Below, piece after piece: positions 12,401-21,905 of a stretch of 64,000 bases of DNA (the stretch's first letter is position 1; each line of letters begins with the position of its first letter). The notes beneath the pieces were generated by a model. The model did not search any database, was not told the origin of the DNA, and worked only from the letters and a program-made list of their open reading frames with translations. The translations under genes and the position numbers were made by a program. Source of the stretch: Selenia dentaria (Eukaryota > Arthropoda > Insecta > Lepidoptera > Geometridae); NCBI GenBank assembly GCA_917880725.1, contig OU862879.1, forward strand, positions 15,407,741 to 15,471,740, written 5' to 3'.

Positions 12401-14328
12401 TATCGAACAGAGAAAATTGCATAAAAATCCGTCAAGTAGTTAACTTTGCTCACCTATTTCAGAAGAAACTTCTTATTATAAGGAAGAAATAATAGCCTAT
12501 AAGTCACACCGTGACATTAGTAATCACTATGTCAAGTTTCATCAAAATCTGTTTCGTAGTTTCAGAGTGACGCGGGTACAAGAGACAGACAGATAGATAG
12601 ACGAAAATTGTAATAAACATATTTTTGCCTTATCTATAAAAAAAAAACACCTCATTCATAGTTTTAAATAAAGTAAAGATCTGATAGAGTTACAGTCTTA
12701 TTACTTATATGTATAGATACGACATTCGTCACTTCCATTTGGATTCAATTGGTCGATACAAACCCAAATTAGACAATTTAGACATTTTGGACTAGTCTTG
12801 GAACTTTGAAGCGGTAAAGTTGGATGGGCACTAGTTGGATTTCAGTTGGTGGATTTCATGCATCGTACGTAACGTAGGGTCATCAACCCCTTTTTATGCT
12901 ATGTACGCCAGCGTTTGACCACTATCTCACCTGATTTTAGGTGACGATGCAGTTGAAAACGTACGCTTGCTTAGAAGATAATTGACTCTAGACTTGGAGA
13001 CTCCCAAGATACACCTCTCGGGAAACGCAGACTCGGACAAGGAATTCCATTCCTTAGTAGTACGCATGATTAAAGAGGAAGCAAAACGCTACGTGCCATT
13101 CGCTGTCATAGAGCAACATCAACCGTGCGATTCTCTAATGATTCGTCGACGAGCACACCGATGTCAAATACTTTATGAGATTTTGCCCTTGTACATAAGG
13201 TTGTTTTTCCAACGTTTCTTGTTATCTCGTGATTTGTTTAACGGATGTTGTCAAAGATGCAACGATGTTTTTGCTCTTAGAGAATCGCACGGCTGTTAGG
13301 TACACTATGTTAGAGGCATTCCAAACTGTATGTAAACTCTGACATTAAGGCTTACCCCAATCCTACCCACTAACCCACCGTGGACCAGCGGGGACTATTC
13401 CCCCCTTGTGAGGTAGGCGCATATCAAAACAGTGGGAATGTAATGCGCTGTCTTTGAGGGTGAGAGGGTATTTTAACAGACTTGAAAATAGGAAGAGGTT
13501 ATATAGTATTACTTTTAAAAGCAATAACGCCTGCTTAAGCGATCCCATAAATTGAATATTATAGAGAGAAAAATTCCATAATTTCAATGTAAGAGGTTAT
13601 ATGTTCTTGTGTATGATTTTTTTAAGTGAACGTTAATGGATTTTTCCCCCATTTGTAGACCGAGTTTGTTTGGTAGAGTATACTTCCGAGGTGGTCCCAA
13701 TTAAATCTCATCAAATTCGGTCAAACAATTTTTGAGTTACACTTCAAAAACTGAAAAGTGTTACATCTATCTTGATGATGTCATCATTGACGGTGAATGA
13801 CAATCGATCTCGTAAGTGGCTAGGGTCACTAAAACAGGTCACAAAAAAGTTAACCGAAAAATGGAACCGACTTCAATAGGTACCAAAAAGTGTGAAATAA
13901 CTTGTCGAAGTCGGTACCATAGGCACAATATTGTGATAAAAGGTACCTACTTTTGAATTACATATGATGGTACCGACTTCAACAAGTTTTTCACACTTTT
14001 TGGGACCTATTGAAGTAGGTTCCATTTTCTAGTATTTTTTTATTATAATTCTTACCAATTGTATAATATCCTGAAATAATTATTAAAAATACTCAATTCG
14101 TATGAAAATATGGGTAAATATGAACTTAAAAACTCACTTTGCATTTCGAAGATCCCTCGGACGTAACAAAAAGAAAGGTAACGCGACTGCAGACACCAAA
14201 AGCGTCACGAAATAAAATATTGAAAACTTAAAGTGATATTTTACAGCGTTTGGTTTATTACTCGTCAGCTTATTTAAAAATAACAATAATATAGAAACAA
14301 ATATAAACATAATCCCCGTGTGCCACAT
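6313..14328 (-). CDS. Agpat: 1-acyl-sn-glycerol-3-phosphate acyltransferase (five exons)
   Basis: The enzyme adds an acyl chain to lysophosphatidic acid to make phosphatidic acid, the precursor of membrane phospholipids and triglyceride, in the ER membrane. Coding exons are 14328-14138, 11496-11360, 9641-9460, 7165-6997 and 6476-6313, all with GT/AG borders and matching phases, giving 280 aa. Residues 1-64 hold two hydrophobic segments. The PlsC motifs follow in order: NHQSSLD (101-107, the NHx4D catalytic motif), GVVFIDR (143-149), FPEGTR (176-181, substrate phosphate binding) and VPIIPVV (204-210). Length and order match insect AGPAT alpha/beta proteins. The start is the first ATG after an in-frame stop just upstream; an upstream non-coding exon is possible. 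Introns are loaded with MITEs but the frame is intact, so the gene is probably functional. Confidence 0.93.
6997..7165 (-). CDS. Agpat: Acyltransferase exon 4
   Basis: Acceptor ATTTTAG. It encodes KIWLFPEGTR and the VPIIPVVFSPYYF segment and ends phase 1 at GTAAAAT. Confidence 0.92.
7315..7558. mobile_element. hAT-like MITE in intron 4 side
   Basis: A 244-bp unit whose ends pair as imperfect inverted repeats of about 28 bp (aagggtgcgttcctactatg versus aaggcgcgttcccactttg). It is flanked by an imperfect 8-bp direct repeat, aacattat and aactatat. Short TIRs plus an 8-bp duplication fit hAT. It has no coding capacity. Confidence 0.7.
8031..8190 (-). mobile_element. A|TC...CTRR|T dispersed element, copy
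   Basis: Reads ccgcggcttcacccgc, a gatgatgatgaatcaaatatag core, agctttctactggt and ataaacaaacaaac. This is the same order as at 10134, 19369, 50714 and, inverted, 55473. The 5' terminus is missing. Helitron-like or SINE-like; the class is uncertain. Confidence 0.65.
8190..8465 (+). pseudogene. Retroelement ORF C-terminal remnant
   Basis: A 91-codon open frame, much more GC-rich than the intron around it. It reads YEFVPFAVETAGPWG, then KKFVKELGRGLKERT, then AIQRGNAASLIV. This VPFAVETxGPWG / AIQRGNAAS pairing occurs at the C-terminal end of many animal mobile-element polyproteins and stand-alone copies of them. There is no reverse transcriptase upstream; a dispersed repeat abuts directly. It lies in antisense orientation in an intron of the acyltransferase gene. 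Confidence 0.6.
8872..9026. mobile_element. MITE with perfect 23-bp TIRs
   Basis: Ends are exact inverted repeats (8872-8894 and 9004-9026, containing aatgttatttgacggttta), enclosing a GC-richer core of about 110 bp. The 12-bp string cggtttattgat occurs at 8836-8847 and again at 9027-9038, directly after the right end. Confidence 0.8.
9249..9450. mobile_element. MITE beside exon 3, family CCGTGCGATTCT, copy 1
   Basis: Inverted ends ccgtgcgattct...agaatcgcacgg. Same family as 13120-13295, sharing the core (cccttgtacataagg, ttaacggatgttgtcaaaga). A 52-bp internal segment is tandemly doubled here (9307-9358 and 9359-9410, two mismatches). The right end lies about ten bases from the acyltransferase exon 3 boundary. 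Confidence 0.8.
9460..9641 (-). CDS. Agpat: Acyltransferase exon 3
   Basis: Acceptor ATCCAG. It encodes residues 110-170 including KRELLYLFPFG and GVVFIDR. The donor GTTGGT is weak, and a GTAAT donor lies four bases further on. A MITE terminus begins about ten bases beyond the exon. Confidence 0.9.
10134..10308 (-). mobile_element. A|TC...CTRR|T dispersed element, copy
   Basis: Runs from ctagctgccctctgcggttt through ggcgcagaagtttcggagcc and aaacaaacaaacaa to aatattagtgtaga|t. Read on the minus strand it starts A|TCTACAC and ends CTAG. It lies in intron 2 of the acyltransferase gene. Confidence 0.7.
10480..10600. repeat. Short GC-richer repeat
   Basis: Contains ccgtagccgg twice, about 60 bp apart. 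No protein recognised; perhaps a LINE 3' UTR remnant. Confidence 0.3.
11360..11496 (-). CDS. Agpat: Acyltransferase exon 2
   Basis: Starts after a CGCAG acceptor, completes codon 64 and carries the NHQSSLD catalytic motif next to its 3' end. The donor is GTAAGAG, phase 1. Confidence 0.92.
12420..12635. repeat. Dispersed repeat, pair with 19020-19250
   Basis: The start cgaacagagaaaattgcat and the next 20 bases match 19024-19060. Both copies then run through tcaagtttcatcaa and a cagacagac tail. A likely retroposon fragment of unknown family. Confidence 0.55.
12982..13119 (+). pseudogene. Coding-like fragment cut by a MITE
   Basis: An open frame with balanced base composition reading DLETPKIHLSGNADSDKEF, then HSLVVRMIKEEAKRYVPFAV, ending exactly where the MITE at 13120 begins. 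I do not recognise it. The KEEAKRYVPFAV end is reminiscent of the mobile-element frame at 8190-8465. Confidence 0.35.
13120..13295. mobile_element. MITE, family CCGTGCGATTCT, copy 2
   Basis: 176 bp with ends ccgtgcgattctctaa and its inverse. It matches the element at 9249-9450 but has the inner segment only once. It interrupts a coding-like sequence. Confidence 0.8.
13640..14030. repeat. Dispersed foldback repeat (accgacttc family)
   Basis: Contains tttggtagagtatacttcc, a caaattcggtcaaac segment, a tgaatgacaatcgatc segment, and then two inverted arms of about 55 bp (13862-13916 and 13972-14025) that share gaccgacttcaa, aagtgtgaaa and the loop cacaatattgtgataa. The same order recurs at 35235-35500 (inverted), 46195-46375 and 46915-47540. 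It lies in intron 1 close to exon 1. Confidence 0.75.
14138..14328 (-). CDS. Agpat: Acyltransferase exon 1
   Basis: Encodes residues 1-63 plus two bases of codon 64. It has two membrane segments (IMFIFVSILLLFL and FYFVTLLVSAVALPFFLL) and the conserved LLRPRD linker that leads into the PlsC domain. The donor is GTGAGT. The frame is open back to about 14397 but has no ATG before 14328. Confidence 0.9.
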
Positions 14329-14740
14329 TGTAATGACACAATTTAACTGGTGGTATGTATTTTCTAACACAATCGTTCCGAACACAATTTGTTTTACCGC
14401 CTACTGAGAACTACGTAAACAATCCTTTTTTTTTATTGGGTCTGAACACTTTTTGCTTTAGTTATGTCTCATTTAGATATGGAGGTTAAAAAACAACCGG
14501 TACGTTGTTTGCCTAATTTTTTATGCTTAATACATTAGTGTTTAATGTGTGAATTGTTTTAGAATATTCTAGCAGCTGCTGGCCAGAAACACGATGCATC
14601 TCAGTTTTATATGTATAAACAAATAAGAAATAAGCTTCATGTGTCCTAATATATTATATAAAATCCCACAGATAAAACTGAGTAGTATTAAAGTGTAAAA
14701 ACCTGTACTAAATTACTTATTATACTTAAATATTAATAAC

Positions 14741-15360
14741 TAGCCGCTCTCCGCGGTTTCACCAGTGCGGTTACAGGATGATGATGATGATGATAAATTA
14801 AAAATAGCGTATGTTACTACACAAAGAGCTATGGAGAGGACTATGCTCGGCGTTTCTCTACGTGATCGTAAGTCTTCATTTCGTAATCAGATATGAGGAG
14901 ATCCGTACGTAGAAGACCGAACGTCACCGACATAGTGAAGAATAATAGCCAGTTAAATAGTGGCAGTGGGCAGGGCACACATACCAGTAATATTGGTCTG
15001 TCACAGGGCACATAGCACGCAGAACAGATGGCCGATGGGACCGGAAGGTTCTGGAGTGGAGACGGACCGGCAAGCGCAGCGTAGGTCTTCCACCGATACG
15101 GTGGACAGACGACCTGATAAAGGTCGCAGGACAACGTTGGATGCAGGCCGCTTCCAACCGGTCCTTTTGAAAATTATGGAGGAGGCCTATTTTCAGCAGT
15201 GGAGATGATGATGATGACGATGTATGTTACTCAGGCATAATATAGCTTTCTAATGGTGAAGGAATTTTTTGAACCGTTATGCAGTTTTTGTGTTTATCCG
15301 TTACAAACAAACTATAAAATCTTTCCTTTTTATTATTAGAGTACTTACCTATATAAGAAT
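14741..15360 (-). mobile_element. A|TC...CTRR|T element split by an RTE insertion
   Basis: The left part 14741-14818 (ctagccgctctccgcggttt...agcgtatgttact) resumes at 15222 (gtatgttactcaggcataat...) and continues through aatggtgaaggaatt and ttacaaacaaac. The interruption is the RTE fragment at 14819-15221. Confidence 0.8.
14819..15221 (+). pseudogene. RTE-type LINE 3' end, inserted copy
   Basis: Reads QRAMERTMLGVSLRDRKSSF, then after frame breaks a GRPSTD...DRRPDKGRRTTLDAGRF region and FQQWR, and ends in a (GAT)n tail. This is the usual tail of lepidopteran RTE endonuclease-reverse transcriptases. A 10-bp duplication, gtatgttact, flanks it (14809-14818, 15222-15231). It is 5' truncated and frameshifted. 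Relatives lie at 18830, 24825 and 47049. Confidence 0.85.
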
Positions 15361-15890
15361 TGCCAGCACATTTTAACACGAAAAAGTAGTTATTGTGACA
15401 TAACTGTAATAGTTAGACATATAGTATCGCACATTTTTTGTAGACGTTGATGTCTTCTATAAAACTATAGTAAATAACTTTGCTCTATTGTCAATTCCGC
15501 AGTTATGGTATTTTTTACACCTTGGGGCTATATAATCGAAGTTTTCATGCGAATCCGTAACTTTTATTACATACATAGCTTATGTCACTCAGTGATAATG
15601 TAGCTTAAAAAAGGCCAAATAATTTTTGAAATCGGTCCAGTAGTTTTTAGATTTATTCATGGTTCATTCATTTCATTCACTATTCATCATTATTATCATT
15701 ATTATTACAATACCAATAATGAAGGTGTCTTGGTAATTTTATTACCACAATTATAAAAAAAGTTATCGATAAATTTTATTAACATAAAAATTCCCGTATT
15801 CAAAACAGGATTTCTGGCAAAGTTCTGAAAACAATATGTATCTTGTTAAAGTTTGACTTTGTAATATAACAAAAAATGCAATAATTACAT
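15361..15890. other. No gene seen
   Basis: AT-rich. The text around 15420-15500 (gacgttgatgtcttctataa) resembles 19690-19730 and, inverted, 11280-11310, so it is probably part of another dispersed repeat. Confidence 0.35.
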
Positions 15891-15894
15891 TTTG

Positions 15895-16150
15895 TAAATG
15901 GTATTTGAAATCACGAAATCTCCAAATTTCAATCGTGGTGAAGGGTTCCAACTTGCCAGTGCGTGGAATCCAGTGGTAGGTTGCCTAAAAAGGAATGACA
16001 ATCGTCCAAAATGTAATCAAAACAAAATTCACAGTGATACAGTTAGTGTGTATTGTCGAGACTTACAATCGAGTTCGAGGGCCAGTAGTATCCGTAGTAA
16101 AAGAGTGAGAAAGAGGGTAAACTGTTTTGTCTGCTCTTCTGCTCAGATAG
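15895..16150 (+). pseudogene. Penelope-like element C-terminal remnant, copy 1
   Basis: Reads EITKSPNFNRGEGFQLASAW, NPVVGC, then HSDTVSVYCRDL and a basic tail. It aligns by eye with the end of the frame at 28910-28298, which still has the GIY-YIG nuclease. Only the part after the nuclease is left here. Confidence 0.7.
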
Positions 16151-16180
16151 CAGAGCCAGTGCGTCTAACGGCCGGTCCCA

Positions 16181-16310
16181 ATAATCTATTTATCGCCGGT
16201 TTACCTTACTAGAGATAGATATTTGACACTATTTGTATATGGACGTTGTCACATTACTATCGGTAGTAAGGTAAACTGTGGATAGATAGATTATTAGGAT
16301 CCCCCATAAG
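16181..16310. mobile_element. MITE, gatagatagatt family, copy 1
   Basis: The two halves are imperfect inverted repeats: aataatctatttatcgccgg...tagatagattatt, with gatatttgacactattt and tatggacgtt in the centre. Copies at 25915-26045 and 48586-48730. Confidence 0.75.
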
Positions 16311-16317
16311 TGGCAAT

Positions 16318-16425
16318 TAACTATGTTGTAGAGGAGCATGGAGGTAGATGAGGCGCTGGAATATCACATTGGGTGATTTTCACCATTATCATTATCCATC
16401 ACCACGAGAGGGTGTAACGGGTAAG
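16318..16425. repeat. Single unit of the 25262-25583 tandem repeat
   Basis: Shares catggaggtagatgaggcgc and the tccatcaccacg...gtgtaacgg end with the three-unit array near 25.3 kb. Confidence 0.6.
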
Positions 16426-16429
16426 TAAT

Positions 16430-17335
16430 ATATGAACGATTATTAAAATATATAATGACAAAAAAAATAAAAACTCGATATGATATACCATTCATTTCTT
16501 ATATAATAAATTAATATAAAATAATGAACATTTGATCGAATTCAAAATAAATAACTTTAATAGAAAACCGTTCATACACCGTAAATCCACGTGGTATAAT
16601 CACCAAATGAAACAACTATTTAAAAAAATATAATCACTTAATATTACATTACACTACATACTAATTTTTAGTCGTTCTTGACAATAATATGTTCGACAAG
16701 AATTTCATTCCAAAAGTGTTGCGTTATATCTTTATCGAGGTACCCTAATTCTGGAGCTTGGCCGGCCGCTCCCACAGCACGCTCGCTGCGTTCGCTCGGC
16801 TCGCGCGTTGTGTTGGGAGCAACGAGGAGCGAGGAGGAGTCCTCGCTTCGCTCGCCGTCGCACCTATCGTGGTTTTTCTCTGACTAGATACTCGGCTACG
16901 TTCTGTGGAAATAATTCTTATAGAATATATGTTCTTTCGAAGCAATGACTTGTCGAATATTTTTAGATACTAAATTATATAACAACTATAACATAATTAT
17001 ATCAAATAAAATTATATTAACTGTCCGTTACGGTAAAAATTATTTATATTCAGTGAATGGTATTAAAATAAAAATCTGAAAAATTTATGTCGAACAACTG
17101 TGCAAGCAAGCACCCAAGCTTGCACCAATGTTCAACATGTAACTATGTAGATCATCAATTCGAATACCACGTTTTATATATCTCTCTACGAAAGGTACCT
17201 TAGTAGAATTTCATACAAAACTATCCGAGATTGAGTAAATACATTTCACGTAAATAAGAAAATATAGTGTAACGTTCTCTAATGAAACACTTCATTAGTA
17301 GAAATGTAATAAACCAAAGGTAACAGGTACTTACG
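16430..17335. other. No gene seen; one GC-rich island
   Basis: AT-rich except 16750-16870, which is GC-rich and partly self-complementary (gaggagcgaggaggagtc with cctcgcttcgctcg). No protein or RNA gene recognised. Confidence 0.35.
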
Positions 17336-17872
17336 CCAGATCGCAAAATGTAGGCTTTTGCGCCCCAAAGTGGGTTACTTACGGTTTACGACTGGGCGAC
17401 GCAAGGCATAAAACTTTTACACCCGCACTTTGTACATTAGTCACGCTGGGGCTCTATGATTTTAGGCCTGCCAACAGATTTAGGAAAAATGCATACACGA
17501 ACTAACACTTGATAGAAAGAGATGGCTATCGATATGTCAGAGCAGAAACAAAGTGTATTTAGGTTGCAAATAAAATGTAGTTGTAGTATTAGTATTTACA
17601 TTTAAAATCTTCGGTGTACGAAAGGATGTCAAAATTAACTATGAAAATAGGAAGGTAGACAATTTTACTATGCCTAAATGTTATCAAGCATTAGGTTATG
17701 GCTTTGAAAATGTTGGTGGTTCACATCTATGTTATGGTAGAAACTACATCACTTGCCAATTTTAATCTCATCTTAAAATATTTAGGAAAGAAGTGACTTG
17801 CCACGTAAAACGGGTTCACGTAAGGGCCGTCATCATTGCCGAAGAAAGATGCAAGACCCCTTCAAGGACATA

Positions 17873-18275
17873 CAGGTTGTCCCGAAACTCAATAATAACC
17901 TGGTACCGGGCGTTATGTAAAAAAAAGAAAAAAAAAACACTAAATGGGCCATCTTTTGAAATAACTTGCCAAGGATAGTGTGGTATATTTTTTTCCCAAC
18001 ATGGTGTGTTAAAGTTAACAGACAGTAATTTTGCAAACCATAAATCGTAAAACTTAATTTATTTTGCAATTTTTATTTATTTGATTTGTGTTTGCGCACT
18101 GTTATACATTACATTATTAAAAACCACTCTTAAATTGTGAAAAACTTTTTCGAAAAATGTCTATTATATAATAGCTTGGCTTAAGGGACATGGTTTTGTT
18201 ACTTAATTTTTTATAACTGGTATACCTTAGCCTCTCGCCCGGTACCAGGTTATCGTTAAGTTTCGGGACATACTG
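17873..18275. mobile_element. Tc1-like MITE, 403 bp
   Basis: Ends CAGGTTGTCCCGAAACTCAA and inverted CAGTATGTCCCGAAACTTAA, each extending to cctggtaccgggcg, about 42 bp of TIR. The dinucleotide TA sits on both sides. No transposase frame. Confidence 0.8.
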
Positions 18276-18825
18276 TATATGCTTGACGATTTGTGATGTT
18301 ATGTTTAAGAATAAGTATTTCGTTTTCATAGCTTATTAGTTTATTTTAACCAAGTTTTGGGTGAATCGAACCACGGAATACTTTTTTATATATGAATTTC
18401 TAACCTTTCTAACACACGGTAAGGGTAGTTTTAGGTAGTAAGGGTTTTTTATACTTAATAGGTGTAACGTTATTTATACGTTATACTTAGGTGATAATAA
18501 TACAATATAACACCTATTATTTTGCGCATATTCTATATTCCAGATTAATCAACTCGAAGAAAAATAGCAGTATGCCCCATTTTTTTCACAAATTAAATAA
18601 ATGGGTGTGATGAAGTTTTGCTGACACATTTCTATATAAAAAGGTTAAAACCAAATAGACAACCCTAAATGATGGGGTATGAACCATGTTAGTTTCAGAT
18701 GCATTACACTCGCCGACTGAATAATTTATTTTGTTGTAGGCGAAATAAGCTTCTCGTTGCAAAAAACACATTGTTATTCTTGTAAAAAGTCATTTTTAAA
18801 CAAGTTAATATTCAGTAGTTCTGAA
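18276..18825. other. No gene seen
   Basis: AT-rich sequence without a usable frame or paired repeats. Confidence 0.3.
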
Positions 18826-18829
18826 CTAG

Positions 18830-18985
18830 GTAGGTCGTCCACCGACACGTTGGACAGACGACCTGAGGAAGGTCGCAGGACGACGTTGGATGCAGGCCGC
18901 TTCCAACCGGTCCTTTTGGAAAATCATGGGGAGGCATATAATCAGTAGTGGACGTCCTACGGCTGAGATGATGATCATGATGATG
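18830..18985 (+). mobile_element. RTE-type LINE 3' end, short copy
   Basis: Starts in ggtcgtccaccgacacg and reads GRPPTDTLDRRPEEGRR-like text, then ggatgcaggccgcttccaac, ending in a gatgatgatcatgatgatg tail. Same family as 14819-15221. Confidence 0.8.
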
Positions 18986-19019
18986 AATTCTGAACTACAG
19001 AGAGACGTAACTCTTTTAC

Positions 19020-19250
19020 CTACCGAACAGAGAAAATTGCATAAAAATCCGCCAAGTAGTACCTAAGTATTAAAAAACATACTTTCGTTTCCTATCCTGG
19101 AGGAAGCCTTTCAGTTTAATAATAATATCCCATAATATATGTTTATAATAAAATTTGTCACTAATATATCAAGTTTCATCAATATCAGTCTCGTTTTTCG
19201 AAGTTACATGCGCCTATACCTAAGCGCACAAACACACAGACAGACAATAA
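19020..19250. repeat. Dispersed repeat, pair with 12420-12635
   Basis: Shares cgaacagagaaaattgcat, the tcaagtttcatcaa segment and the cacagacagacaat tail with the copy in the acyltransferase intron. Confidence 0.55.
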
Positions 19251-19368
19251 TTTAAAATGATACATTTTTTGGATTCTATATCGATAACGAAGTACACCTC
19301 TATTATAATCATCAAAAAATATTAAAATGAACATATTTGGCAGAGTTGCAGTAATATTATAAGCATAC

Positions 19369-19575
19369 TAGCTGCGCTCGGCGGTTTTACCCACGTGGTG
19401 ATAGATGATGATGAGGATAAATCAAATATAGCGTATGTTACTCAGGCATAATGTAGCTCTAAGCTCGTGAAATAATTGTTTGAATTGGATAAGTGGTTTA
19501 CGTCTATCCATTACAAACAAACAAACATTTATATATCTTTCCTCTTTATTATTCGAGTTGATAAGGACACTAAGG
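19369..19575 (-). mobile_element. A|TC...CTRR|T dispersed element, copy
   Basis: Runs from actagctgcgctcggcggtt through gatgatgatgaggat, ttactcaggcataatgtagc and acaaacaaacaaac to a cctctttattatt end. The last part of the usual end (aatattagtgtagat) is altered. Confidence 0.7.
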
Positions 19576-19849
19576 TGCGAATAATGTGGCCTGGATTGTA
19601 CCGATGTTACTATTACATATTATTTCAAAATGAAAAAGTATTTATAGTGACATAACTGTAATAGTAAGACATTAAAGTAATGTGGACTTCTTTTTAGATG
19701 TTGACGTCTTCTATAAAACTGTGATACGTCACTTTGCGTTACTGTCAATAGCATAGACTAATATTATATGGTCAATAGTTTACGCAGCATACGCGATATA
19801 CGGACTGTTTTTGGTATTTTCCACACTTTGGGTTACAGTATCGAAGTTT

Positions 19850-20015
19850 TCATACCGATCCCTAATTTTTTGAAAATAATACCTTTAGCCTATGTGCAAA
19901 AATGTAGAATTCTAATGGTGAAAGATTTTTTCTAATCGGTCCAGTAGTTTCGGAATCTATTCAATTCAAACAAACAAACAAATATTTCCTCTTTATAATA
20001 TTATATAGTGTAGAT
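19850..20015 (-). mobile_element. A|TC...CTRR|T dispersed element, truncated copy
   Basis: Has aatggtgaaagatttttt, cggtccagtagtttcggaat, caaacaaacaaac and ends atagtgtagat. Only the A|TC half of the element is present. Confidence 0.65.
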
Positions 20016-20254
20016 GTAAATAATATATATAGATAGATTACTTTTTAATATTACCAAATAATTACGACATGGCATTACGAAACACAAGGCTGTTACCTAT
20101 AGTATATATATGTGAACTTATAATTGTCGTGCAAAAAAAACAATTAAGATCAGCTAATTACCCGTCACAGTTGAAATGCACTTAATTAACTCTGTAAACT
20201 GAAATTTAAGTACTCTGTTATTCAAATTTTTTGTTAAGCGTAGACGTTTGTGCA

Positions 20255-20671
20255 ATGTTAAGGAAAACAATATTTTTTGTTGTTCTTTGTTTCTTGTTGA
20301 CATGCTTTGCTCGAAAACCAAAACGCGGCAAGAATGTGACACTCGAAGATACCACAAAGTTTCCGACGTTATTCAGAGACCATGTCTATTATAAACTGAG
20401 CGCAAAAGGGAAAGATATGTTTTATGCTACCAATATACGTTCGTATCTTTTATTGTATTTAAAATATTATGGGGTTAATTTAGGGAGGTGCGGCGTGGTG
20501 CCTGTACTATCGAGCAATCTACTCAATGGCGATATTGGCGATGTATATTCAACGCGCCCCTTTTCACACGACGTGCTTCAAAACGTCACGCAAAACGCCA
20601 CGCGCATTGCATCACGTCCTCATAAATTAATTGTTAAACAGTATTCAGAATCGACTGAAAAACGAAACTAA
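20255..20671 (+). CDS. Secreted cysteine-rich protein, exon 1
   Basis: ATG at 20255 opens a signal peptide (MLRKTIFFVVLCFLLTCFA) followed by a basic stretch and a lysine- and tyrosine-rich segment with NVT and NAT glycosylation sites. The frame runs to TAA at 20671. A second exon at 21501 needs a phase-1 donor; the only phase-1 GT in the last 60 codons is C|GTCCTC after 20615, a weak site. Using it gives a 193-aa secreted protein. If it is not used, exon 1 alone codes for 138 aa. The product probably works outside the cell. The family is not recognised. Confidence 0.6.
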   Translation: MLRKTIFFVVLCFLLTCFARKPKRGKNVTLEDTTKFPTLFRDHVYYKLSAKGKDMFYATNIRSYLLLYLKYYGVNLGRCGVVPVLSSNLLNGDIGDVYSTRPFSHDVLQNVTQNATRIASRPHKLIVKQYSESTEKRN

Positions 20672-21500
20672 AGTTAATGTACAAGTAATATAATGAAATC
20701 TAAAAATTAATATTTGATTATGACCAATACACCCACTGGATATATTGGTTTGTGACGCAAACAATGCCCCTAATTCTATAGGGTGATAACGCTGCTCAAA
20801 TACATGATCACTCCAAAGCCATATTAAGATATAAGTATATATATATATATATTGTGATAGGGTAGGCAAATTACAAATTCAAATTCTGTAAGGCGCGGTC
20901 CAATCCTAATTTGAAAACAATTTACGATGCTTTACATAAGGTTGAGAATTGCTTATCAGATTGGACGATGTAATGCAAAGATGCAATGGAATACGTGCTA
21001 GTACTTTTTATATTTAGTTCGTACAATAAAAAAATTAAATTTTAATGATAAAGGAGTCCATAGTTCACTAGTAAATTTCACTGGGAACTCGAATGTGATA
21101 CATTCATTGAAATATATTTGCCCATAATTGAATAAAAATGTTTTTTCCAACAAAGCACGTAAGAAACGTTTGGCAAAATTTAGGGAATATTGCGGATTTT
21201 TTCCTATAGAGCCAAGTTTGCTCAATCGTGTATTGGCTACCATACTTCATAAGAACGTTTATTCAATTTACACTACGGTTTTTTCGAACTTTGGTTATTA
21301 GGATAAGCGTTTCGACGCTTAAGCTAAGTATTCGTGAAGTCGAATCATGAAATTTGGTCGTAATCTACACTCATTTCGCCTTTAATAAATAACTTTATTA
21401 TTATATAGTTGTTATATACATTAGTATAGTTGCTATATTTAGCATAGTCGAAGTCTGCGGCTCAAGTTTCTTTATTTACATACCTTTTTCTAATTTTCAG

Positions 21501-21721
21501 ACCCGCTTTGTGTAGAAAAAAAAGGTCAATGCATCGAGCGAGCCAGATGTATCGGTAGAGAGATGTTGTACATCTCGCGTATATGCTACCAAAGGGATCT
21601 CGTCTGCTGCTACGACAATACTATCAAGTTTCCAACAGTGGCTGAAAAGTCATACATACCTCCCGAACCAGAAAACATAACAACCACTGAAATATACATA
21701 GAACCTCCGGTATTGCCTTAG
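21501..21721 (+). CDS. Secreted cysteine-rich protein, last exon
   Basis: Begins after a clean pyrimidine-rich acceptor (ctaattttcag) and reads PLCVEKKGQCIERARC, then ISRICYQRDLVCC, and a Pro/Thr tail ending PPVLP and TAG. Cysteine spacing is C-x6-C-x5-C-x11-C-x6-CC, the order of a clip-type disulfide knot but with a much shorter C3-C4 loop than in clip-domain proteases. AATAAA at 21766 is a good polyadenylation signal. The coding nature is well supported; the join to 20255-20615 is inferred. Confidence 0.65.
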
Positions 21722-21765
21722 TATAGCGCAGTATTATTTAACGTATGGTGTAGGTGTGCTGATGA

Positions 21766-21771
21766 AATAAA
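21766..21771 (+). terminator. Polyadenylation signal AATAAA
   Basis: Lies 45 bases after the stop codon of the secreted protein exon, at the usual place for a short 3' UTR. Confidence 0.6.
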
Positions 21772-21815
21772 ATAGATGAATACAACGTTCTGTATTTCCA
21801 TTTAATATTGTACCT

Positions 21816-21905
21816 GTTGACTCGCGATTGGCCATATTTGGCCAATAATACAATAGATTTCGCAGAAATCAACCTACTTTTCCAGGAACTGCAACGTGTT
21901 AAGCA
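21816..21905 (+). repeat. Dispersed repeat, inverted copy at 30232-30330
   Basis: Shares tactttt-ccaggaactgcaacgtg and aatacaatagatttc with the reverse complement of 30232-30330. Unknown family. Confidence 0.6.

Noticed and set aside
20836..20852. TA microsatellite as a regulatory element
   Set aside because: Simple low-complexity run, no other evidence.
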